DNA of 64,000 bases from Pseudomonas sp. CFBP13508 (GTDB lineage Bacteria > Pseudomonadota > Gammaproteobacteria > Pseudomonadales > Pseudomonadaceae), in assembly GCF_005233515.1 (NCBI RefSeq), contig NZ_QFZZ01000010.1:62001-126000 (forward strand). Direction: 5' to 3'. Within the stretch, counting starts at the first letter, position 1. Each line of letters begins with the position of its first letter. Positions 57,819 through 64,000 of the stretch are shown piece by piece. A model generated the notes under the pieces. That model had not been told where the DNA came from, did no database searches, and saw only the letters and a program-made list of their open reading frames with translations. Position numbers and translations under genes: made by a program.

Positions 57819-59174
57819 TTACGACTGCTTGGCCAGCTTGTGCTCGAGGTAGTGAATGTTCACACCACCCTTGCAGAAGCCTTCGTCACGAACCAGGTCA
57901 CGGTGCAGCGGGATGTTGGTCTTGATCCCGTCGACCACGATTTCGTCCAGGGCATTGCGCATGCGTGCCATGGCTTCGTCGCGGGTTGCGCCGTAAGTGA
58001 TCAGCTTGCCGATCAGCGAGTCGTAGTTCGGTGGCACGGCATAACCGCTGTACAGGTGCGAATCGACGCGAACGCCGTTGCCGCCTGGAGCGTGGAAATG
58101 CTTGACCGTGCCCGGGCTCGGCATGAAGGTCTTCGGATCTTCAGCGTTGATCCGGCACTCCAGCGAGTGACCACGAATGACCACGTCATCCTGAGTGAAC
58201 GACAGCTTGTTGCCGGCGGCGATGCTGAGCATCTCCTTGACGATGTCGATACCGGTGACCATCTCCGAAACCGGGTGCTCCACCTGAACACGGGTGTTCA
58301 TTTCGATGAAGTAAAAACGACCGTTTTCGTAGAGGAACTCGAAAGTACCAGCACCACGGTAGCCGATGTCGATGCACGCCTTGACGCAGCGAGCCAATAC
58401 TTCCTGGCGCGCCTTCTCGTCGATGCCCGGTGCCGGCGCTTCTTCGAGAACCTTCTGGTGCCGACGCTGCAGCGAGCAGTCGCGGTCGCCCAGGTGGATG
58501 GCGTGGCCCTGGCCGTCGGACAGTACCTGCACTTCGACGTGGCGCGGGTTGGTGAGGAATTTTTCCAGATAGACCATCGGGTTGCCGAACGCCGCACCTG
58601 CTTCGGAGCGGGTCAGTTTCGCCGAGGCGATCAGGTCTTCTTCCTTGTGCACCACGCGCATGCCACGACCACCACCGCCACCGGCGGCCTTGATGATCAC
58701 CGGGTAGCCGACTTCACGACCGATGCGCAGCGCCGTTTCTTCGTCTTCCGGCAGCGGGCCGTCGGAACCTGGAACGGTCGGTACGCCTGCTTCGATCATC
58801 GCGTGCTTGGCCGATACCTTGTCGCCCATCAGGCGGATGGTGTCGGCTTTCGGGCCGATGAAGGCGAAGCCGGAGTTCTCGACCTGCTCGGCAAAATCGG
58901 CGTTTTCCGCGAGGAAACCGTAGCCTGGGTGAATGGCGGTAGCGCCGGTCACTTCAGCAGCAGCGATGATGGCCGGGATGTGCAGGTAAGACTGAGCGGC
59001 GGACGCCGGGCCGATGCAGACGGATTCGTCTGCCAGACCCAGGTGCATCAGCTCTTTGTCGGCCTTGGAGTAAACGGCGACGGTCTTGATGCCCATCTCT
59101 TTGCAGGCACGCAGAATCCGCAGGGCGATCTCACCGCGGTTAGCGATCAGAACTTTTTCCAACTTCGCAGTCAT
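57819..59174 (-). CDS. accC: Acetyl-CoA carboxylase, biotin carboxylase subunit
   Basis: A 451-residue ATP-grasp carboxylase that carboxylates biotin on AccB in the first committed step of fatty-acid synthesis. KVLIANRGEIALRILRACKE, VIIKAAGGGGGRGMRVVHKE, the HVEVQVLSDGQGHAIHLGDR block and the catalytic EMNTRVQVEHPVSEMVTGID are intact. The start is ATG 59172-59174, 17 bases after the accB stop, forming the standard accBC operon. Confidence 0.98.
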   Translation of the reverse strand: MTAKLEKVLIANRGEIALRILRACKEMGIKTVAVYSKADKELMHLGLADESVCIGPASAAQSYLHIPAIIAAAEVTGATAIHPGYGFLAENADFAEQVENSGFAFIGPKADTIRLMGDKVSAKHAMIEAGVPTVPGSDGPLPEDEETALRIGREVGYPVIIKAAGGGGGRGMRVVHKEEDLIASAKLTRSEAGAAFGNPMVYLEKFLTNPRHVEVQVLSDGQGHAIHLGDRDCSLQRRHQKVLEEAPAPGIDEKARQEVLARCVKACIDIGYRGAGTFEFLYENGRFYFIEMNTRVQVEHPVSEMVTGIDIVKEMLSIAAGNKLSFTQDDVVIRGHSLECRINAEDPKTFMPSPGTVKHFHAPGGNGVRVDSHLYSGYAVPPNYDSLIGKLITYGATRDEAMARMRNALDEIVVDGIKTNIPLHRDLVRDEGFCKGGVNIHYLEHKLAKQS

Positions 59175-59191
59175 CAAAGGCTCTCCGCGGT

Positions 59192-59650
59192 TCAAACGAT
59201 GGTGAACAGCGGTTGGTCGTACTCAACCGGCTGGCCGTCTTCGACGAGGATGGATTCGATCACACCGCTGGTTTCAGCTTCGATGTGGTTCATCATCTTC
59301 ATGGCTTCGACGATGCACAGGGTGTCGCCTTTCTTCACGGTCTGGCCGACTTCAACGAAGGCTGGCGAGGTTGGCGAAGATTTACGGTAGAAGGTGCCGA
59401 CCATCGGCGAACGGGCAACGGTGCCGTTCAGCGCCGGTGCAGCAGCGGCAGCCGGAGCAGCGGCAGCGACTGGCGCGGCAGCAGGGGCGGCGGCCGGAGC
59501 CTGCATCGGGGCTGGCGCGTAATACTGCTGCGCCGGGGTCTTGCTGTGGCGGCTGATGCGTACGGACTCTTCGCCTTCCTTGATCTCGAGCTCGTCGATG
59601 CCGGACTCTTCCAGCAATTCGATCAGTTTCTTAACTTTACGGATATCCAT
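59192..59650 (-). CDS. accB: Acetyl-CoA carboxylase, biotin carboxyl carrier protein
   Basis: A 152-residue carrier. The N-terminal helical region (KVKKLIELLEESGIDELEIK) is joined by an Ala/Pro-rich flexible linker (~50-75) to the biotinyl domain. The lysine in IVEAMKMMNHIEA is the biotinylation site. It is the first gene of accBC and lies 24 bases downstream of aroQ, with which it may be co-transcribed. Confidence 0.97.
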   Translation of the reverse strand: MDIRKVKKLIELLEESGIDELEIKEGEESVRISRHSKTPAQQYYAPAPMQAPAAAPAAAPVAAAAPAAAAAPALNGTVARSPMVGTFYRKSSPTSPAFVEVGQTVKKGDTLCIVEAMKMMNHIEAETSGVIESILVEDGQPVEYDQPLFTIV

Positions 59651-59674
59651 GAATCATCAACTCCCAAGGGTCGG

Positions 59675-60130
59675 TCAGGGGCGTATAGCTTGGTGTTCAA
59701 GCTGCTCTAGTGCGGCCTCCAGGGCCAGTCGGTAACCGCTGGCGCCAAGGCCGCAGATCACTCCTACCGCTACATCGGAGAAGTAGGAGTGATGGCGGAA
59801 AGGTTCGCGCTTGTGCACGTTGGACAAATGCACTTCGATGAATGGGATGCTCACTCCCAGCAGCGCGTCACGTAATGCGACACTTGTGTGCGTAAAAGCC
59901 GCCGGATTGATCAGAATGAAGTCCACGCCTTCACCGCGCGCAGCGTGGATGCGATCGATCAATTCGTACTCGGCATTGCTTTGCAGATGCAGCAGATGAT
60001 GGCCGGCTTCGCGGGCGCGCCGCTCCAGATCCTGATTGATCTGCGCCAGGGTCGTCGACCCGTAGGTCCCCGGTTCCCGGGTGCCGAGCAGGTTCAGGTT
60101 GGGGCCATGCAGCACCAGTAGCGTCGCCAT
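59675..60130 (-). CDS. aroQ: 3-dehydroquinate dehydratase, type II
   Basis: A 151-residue dodecameric enzyme dehydrating 3-dehydroquinate in the shikimate pathway. LLVLHGPNLNLLGTREPGTY contains the catalytic Tyr with the flexible loop. INPAAFTHTSVALRDALL and EVHLSNVHKREPFRHHSYFS form the active site. The start is ATG 60128-60130 (MATLLVLHG). Order aroQ-accB-accC is the usual one. Confidence 0.97.
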   Translation of the reverse strand: MATLLVLHGPNLNLLGTREPGTYGSTTLAQINQDLERRAREAGHHLLHLQSNAEYELIDRIHAARGEGVDFILINPAAFTHTSVALRDALLGVSIPFIEVHLSNVHKREPFRHHSYFSDVAVGVICGLGASGYRLALEAALEQLEHQAIRP

Positions 60131-60296
60131 CTGCGTTGTCCTTGTTATCAATGAGCAGTCGTCAGAACCCGGCGACTATGCCGCAAAGCCTTTATGACTG
60201 TCCAGTTCCATGCAATAGCCGGCACGATGGGCGATGTTTGCGCGAAATTTGTGACCAAGGATCAGGATCCGGTCACTTGTAATGACAGGGCCGCCG

Positions 60297-60364
60297 CCTT
60301 CGCGAGCAGGCTCGCTCCCACAGGGGTATGCATTCCAAAGTGGGAGCGAGCCTGCTCGCGAAGG
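60297..60364. repeat. REPIN, GTGGGAGCGAGC family, copy 3
   Basis: CCTTCGCGAGCAGGCTCGCT...CCCAC at 60297-60321 and its complement GTGGGAGCGAGCCTGCTCGC...GAAGG at 60340-60364 are separated by about 18 bases. It lies between the chemoreceptor stop and aroQ. The remainder of the 241-bp gap shows nothing recognisable. Confidence 0.92.
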
Positions 60365-60371
60365 TGGTATG

Positions 60372-62318
60372 TCAGACGCGGAAGGCCTGAACGGCCGTAT
60401 GCAATTGGCCGCCGAGAACCAACAGGTTCTCGCCCTGTTCGCGCCCTTGGCCGATGCGCAGCAGGTTGTCCCCACCCAATTGATGAATGCGCTCGCTGTG
60501 ATCGCGGATTTCGCTGACCGCGCCACTTTGCTGCGCCGTGACATCGGCGATGCGCACGGCGGTGTCGGCGATGGTCTGGATCGCGCCGACGATCTTGTCC
60601 AATGCACCGTCGGCCGCTTGCGCCTGACTGGCCGTGGCTTCGGCGTGTTCAACCTGCGCGCGCATGCCTTCGACCGATTGCCGCGCGGCGGTCTGCAGGC
60701 CGGCGATCAGTGTCTGGATTTCTGCCGTGGCCCCGGCGGTGCGTTGTGCCAGCGAGCGCACTTCCTCGGCGACCACGGCAAAACCACGGCCCATCTCTCC
60801 AGCGCGGGCCGCCTCGATCGCGGCGTTCAGGGCGAGCAGATTGGTCTGGTCAGCAATCGAACGAATCACTGTCAGCACGCCGCCGATGGTTGCTGATTCT
60901 TCTGCCAGATGTTCGATCATCTGCGCATTGCCTTGAACCTCACCGACCAGCGCATGCAGTCCGGTCAGGCTCTGGCCGATTACAGCCTGCCCTTGCTCGA
61001 CGGCCAGTCCGGCATGACGGCTGGCGTCCGCAGCCTGCCGGGCATCGCCGGCCACTTGCTGAATCGTCGCCTCGAGTTCTCCCAGCGAATCGCGAATCAG
61101 CGCAGTGTCACCGGCCTGATGCTCGGCGCCGCTGTGCAGGTCATTGCTCAGTTCGGCGAGGGTGCGGCTGCTGCCTGCGACCTGCTCGGCGTTACCGCGA
61201 ATCGTGCCGACCAGATCCACCAGATAAGCGCGCAAGCGATTGAGCGACGCTTCTATGTCGTGCAGTTCACGATTGGTCTTGCCCAATTGAATGTCGCGAC
61301 TGAAATCGCCCTCGGCCCAGGTCGACAGCGCCGGGGCGAGGTTGGTCAGGGTGCGGGCCAGGCGCCGCTGCAAGGTATCGATGAGCAGGGCGATCAGCAG
61401 AATCAGGCCAATCATCACACCTTGCATCAGGCGCACTTCGCCCTGGATCTGCCCGTGCTGCGCGCGTACTACGGGTTCGAGGCCGGCGATGGCGTGTTGC
61501 ACGCTGGCGATTTTTTCGTGGGTGGCGGCGCTGAGATCGGCGCGTTTCTGGATCTGCTCGCGGGTGCGCGCCAGTTCTGCCGGATAGCGGCCGAGCAAGC
61601 TGTTCAGTTCGCGCTTGAGCCCGACCCCGGCATCCTCTGCGGCGGCTTTGTCGGCGTTTTCGATGCCCATCAGCGCGGCGAAAGCGTCACTGCTCGATTC
61701 GTTGCTGGCGACCACACCGAGCAAGGGCAGGGCATCGATGGCTTCGGCCTGGGCGCGCATGTTGCTCACTTCGCGCTCGACATCGGCCGCCAGTTCACTG
61801 CGCCCGCTGCTCACCAGTTTGTCCCGCGCCAGCGACAGTTTGCCCAGATGCTGCGATGCGGCGAGCAGTGGTGCGAGGTAGGCGGCGTTGCCACTGGCGT
61901 AGGTGTTGAGCTGGTCGAGGCTGGCGCTGAGTTCGCGTTCGGCCTGCAACAGCAGCGCCTGCGGATCGCCGGCCAGTTTGCCGGCGGCGAGCAGGTCGGT
62001 TTTGCTGAATTCATCAAGGCTCGACAGGCTTGGCTGCACGGTGTCGGCCAGCGTCGGGGGCAGCTCACCCAGTTGCTTGTGCACGCTGTCGATGGCCTGA
62101 GCGGCACTGCTCAGGCGCAGCGCGTCACCGCTGGCGAGGTAATCCTCAACGTTGCGCGCCACTTCATTCTGAAATTGTTGGGACAGCCCCAGGTAACGCT
62201 CCATCAACAGATAGGGGCGTTCGAGGGCTTTTTGCGACCACCACAGCGTGGCGCCAAGGGCCACGCAGACGGCGACCAACAGCAGAGTGTTGAGATTGGT
62301 GAGCAACTTCAGGCGCAT
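60372..62318 (-). CDS. Methyl-accepting chemotaxis protein
   Basis: A 648-residue chemoreceptor. TM1 (LNTLLLVAVCVALGATLWW) is followed by a helical periplasmic sensor of ~270 residues, TM2 (VMIGLILLIALLIDTLQRRL), a HAMP-like segment (ALSTWAEGDFSRDIQLG) and the cytoplasmic signalling hairpin with EVRSLAQRTAGATAEIQTLI. The start is ATG 62316-62318. In P. aeruginosa the equivalent place is, from memory, occupied by CtpL (phosphate/chloroaniline taxis). The ligand here cannot be read from sequence. Confidence 0.94.
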   Translation of the reverse strand: MRLKLLTNLNTLLLVAVCVALGATLWWSQKALERPYLLMERYLGLSQQFQNEVARNVEDYLASGDALRLSSAAQAIDSVHKQLGELPPTLADTVQPSLSSLDEFSKTDLLAAGKLAGDPQALLLQAERELSASLDQLNTYASGNAAYLAPLLAASQHLGKLSLARDKLVSSGRSELAADVEREVSNMRAQAEAIDALPLLGVVASNESSSDAFAALMGIENADKAAAEDAGVGLKRELNSLLGRYPAELARTREQIQKRADLSAATHEKIASVQHAIAGLEPVVRAQHGQIQGEVRLMQGVMIGLILLIALLIDTLQRRLARTLTNLAPALSTWAEGDFSRDIQLGKTNRELHDIEASLNRLRAYLVDLVGTIRGNAEQVAGSSRTLAELSNDLHSGAEHQAGDTALIRDSLGELEATIQQVAGDARQAADASRHAGLAVEQGQAVIGQSLTGLHALVGEVQGNAQMIEHLAEESATIGGVLTVIRSIADQTNLLALNAAIEAARAGEMGRGFAVVAEEVRSLAQRTAGATAEIQTLIAGLQTAARQSVEGMRAQVEHAEATASQAQAADGALDKIVGAIQTIADTAVRIADVTAQQSGAVSEIRDHSERIHQLGGDNLLRIGQGREQGENLLVLGGQLHTAVQAFRV

Positions 62319-62369
62319 GACGGCTACCAACGGCAGAAATGGTAAGCGCCTGAATTTATTGCTGTTCTA

Positions 62370-64000
62370 TTACAGGGTTATGACCGAATCAGTGGATTCC
62401 GATGAAAAAGTGGCACTTTGCTTTGACTGCCGCGCGGTCTGCACCCGATTGCGTCCGGCACCCTTGGCGCGGTACAGCGCCTCGTCGGCCTGGCTAGCCA
62501 TCATCAGGCTGTCGGAGTCATCGCACATTTCCACCACGCCGGCGCTGAACGTGCACCACAGGTCCTGCGGCTGCGCAGGGTAATGAATCTCGGCAAAGCG
62601 CTGACGAATTTCGTCGAGGACTTTGTGCGCGGCGTCGATATCGGTATCGGGCATGACGATGGCGAATTCTTCGCCGCCGTAACGGCCAATGAAATCGGTC
62701 TTGCGCAAACGCTGTTTGAGAAACAGCGCCAGGCTCTTGATCACCCGGTCGCCCATCGGGTGGCCGTGGCTGTCGTTGACCCGTTTGAAGTGATCGATGT
62801 CGAGCATGGCAAAGCTCAGCGGCTTGTTCTCGCGGCGCGCACGGAACGAGCAATCTTCGAGCAATTGCAGGATGTGCGTGTGGTTGTACAGGCCGGTAAG
62901 ACTGTCGCGGACCATCCGCGCTTTCAGATTGCGCGCCCGAGCGGCGCGATTGCGCACGGTGGTGATCAGGTGCCGCGGCTTGATCGGCTTGGTCAAGAAG
63001 TCATCGCCGCCCTCGCTCATCGCATCGAGCTGTTTGTCCAGATCGTCCTCGGCCGACAGGTAAATGATCGGCACGCTGACGTAGCGGTCGTTGTGGCGGA
63101 TGACTTTGGCCAGCTCGGTGCCGGTGCAGGCCGGCATGTACATGTCGAGGATGATCAGGTCCGGCTGGAAATCCGCCAGCTCGGCCATTGCCTGAATCGG
63201 TTCGATCAGGGTGCGGGTGACAATCCCGGCGCTGTTGAGCAGGCGCTCGGTGTGCAAGGCCTGGGCGCGCGAGTCGTCGATGATCAGCACTTTATAAGGC
63301 TCGTACTGGGCGACGCAGGTCAGCACTTCGATTTTTTCCAGCAGGCTCGAGGCTTCGAGCGTGCCGGTGAGGAATTCCTGGCCACCGGCGCGCACGGCGG
63401 CGAGGCGGGTCGGGGTGTCGGTTTCGTGCAGGCTGAAGAACAGCAGCGGCAGGGGTTCTTCGAGGCCGACCTGAGCTTCGGCGGCGAGTTTCAGGCCGAT
63501 GCCGGGGCCACTGAAATCCACGTCCATGACAATCGCCGCGGGCAAGCGCTCGACCATCGACGAGCGAAACGCCGCGACACTGTCCAGCGCCTGCGCGCTC
63601 AAACCGAAAAATTCCAGCTGCTTGGCCAGGCGCTCGGCGCGGTCGTGATCCTGCAGCATCACGTAGATCGGCTTGCGCAGCGGCGGCAGGAAGGTCTGAT
63701 CGAGTTGGTCACCATGGCGCAGGCCAGTGCGTGACAGACGCTGCATCAAACGATTGAGATCGGTGATCAGGCCGCTGCTGAGGCGCCCACGGTTGGCATC
63801 CACCGCTTGCAGCGACTGGCTGATGTGATGCGCCAACTGAGTGTGTTCCGGCTGTTCGAAGCGCTCGGCAAAACGCAGCAGGCGCAGATTCGCCTCGCTC
63901 AGCTCGGCGAGATCGACGGAGGACCACTCACTGCGTTGCAGGCGCTGCCATATCTCAAGAATCTGACGTGCCTGATGAATTACCCGCTGGGCAAAGTGGT
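62370..64000 (-). CDS. gcbA: Response-regulator diguanylate cyclase, GcbA-like (5' end outside window)
   Basis: This frame is open through the right edge: ~543 codons are visible and the true start is not certain to be included. It comprises an N-terminal helical region and two receiver-like domains. The first reads IYVMLQDHDRAERLAKQLEF, with AIVMDVDFSGPG. The second reads VLIIDDSRAQALHTERLLNS, with DLIILDMYMPACTGTELAKV. A GGDEF domain follows, with active-site GRYGGEEFAIVMPDTD. It makes c-di-GMP from two GTP. Order and architecture match P. aeruginosa GcbA (PA4843), which acts in initial attachment and dispersal. The apparent start near 63836 in a shorter reading is a TTG inside the continuous frame. 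Confidence 0.9.
   Translation of the reverse strand, partial: HFAQRVIHQARQILEIWQRLQRSEWSSVDLAELSEANLRLLRFAERFEQPEHTQLAHHISQSLQAVDANRGRLSSGLITDLNRLMQRLSRTGLRHGDQLDQTFLPPLRKPIYVMLQDHDRAERLAKQLEFFGLSAQALDSVAAFRSSMVERLPAAIVMDVDFSGPGIGLKLAAEAQVGLEEPLPLLFFSLHETDTPTRLAAVRAGGQEFLTGTLEASSLLEKIEVLTCVAQYEPYKVLIIDDSRAQALHTERLLNSAGIVTRTLIEPIQAMAELADFQPDLIILDMYMPACTGTELAKVIRHNDRYVSVPIIYLSAEDDLDKQLDAMSEGGDDFLTKPIKPRHLITTVRNRAARARNLKARMVRDSLTGLYNHTHILQLLEDCSFRARRENKPLSFAMLDIDHFKRVNDSHGHPMGDRVIKSLALFLKQRLRKTDFIGRYGGEEFAIVMPDTDIDAAHKVLDEIRQRFAEIHYPAQPQDLWCTFSAGVVEMCDDSDSLMMASQADEALYRAKGAGRNRVQTARQSKQSATFSSESTDSVITL

Overview
The window reads as chromosomal DNA of a Pseudomonas, most likely of the fluorescens lineage. 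The evidence is high GC with Pseudomonas-type codon use, several families of palindromic intergenic repeats (REP/REPIN type), and a core gene order (ureDABC, urtABCDE, retS-purD-purH-fis-dusB-prmA, accBC-aroQ, MCP, gcbA-like) that, from memory, matches the PA4843-PA4868 block of P. aeruginosa PAO1. I saw no rRNA, tRNA, CRISPR array, integrase or insertion sequence. No gene-free stretch exceeds 300 bases.

Layout. 1-3439: end of an AI-2E-type transporter, a YegD-like Hsp70, and the cbpA-cbpM co-chaperone/modulator pair. 3506-6843: two tandem paralogous SET-domain-like proteins that share a duplicated upstream region. 6904-17267 (minus strand): urease structural genes with two embedded GNAT acetyltransferases, then the five-gene urea ABC transporter urtABCDE, with a good sigma-54-type promoter in front of urtA. 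17562-22418: a 1618-residue protein built of about seven degenerate DUF4329/JAB-like repeats. 22481-27577 (minus): a copper module (PepSY membrane protein, OprC-type TonB receptor, two DUF2946 proteins, PCu(A)C chaperone). 27626-27937: an orphan, chimeric-looking antitoxin-like protein. 28184-35679: divergent aerobic cobalamin clusters, cobL-cbiD-cobK against cobG-cobH-cobI-cobJ. 35970-43130: a 2386-residue large toxin with a TcdA/TcdB-type glycosyltransferase, a candidate C58-like cysteine protease triad and a pore-forming-like segment. 43217-53603 (minus): marC, retS, purD, purH, fis, dusB, a DUF3426 zinc-ribbon protein and prmA. 53798-57754: a 1318-residue dermonecrotic-toxin-like protein whose C-terminus looks like a complete CheD-family glutamine deamidase. 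57819-64000 (minus): accC, accB, aroQ, a chemoreceptor and a gcbA-like diguanylate cyclase cut by the window edge.

The striking theme is the accessory load. Five genes (two SET-like, one DUF4329 repeat protein, one large clostridial-toxin/lymphostatin-like protein, one CheD-tipped toxin) lie at four separate places between conserved housekeeping operons. All are on the + strand and none has mobility genes or an obvious immunity partner. Their domains (protein methylation, glycosylation, proteolysis, deamidation) point to eukaryotic-host targets. A connector-like module of about 60 residues recurs ahead of the predicted catalytic domains of the SET-like proteins and, more loosely, of the CheD-like toxin. 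The best candidate for something undescribed is the CheD-like deamidase on a dermonecrotic-toxin chassis, followed by the tandem SET-like pair and the seven-repeat DUF4329 protein.

The core genes form coherent physiology: urea import and hydrolysis under probable nitrogen control, copper acquisition and handling, vitamin B12 synthesis, purine synthesis, and RetS and c-di-GMP signalling. All functional statements are sequence-reading inferences; no database search was run.
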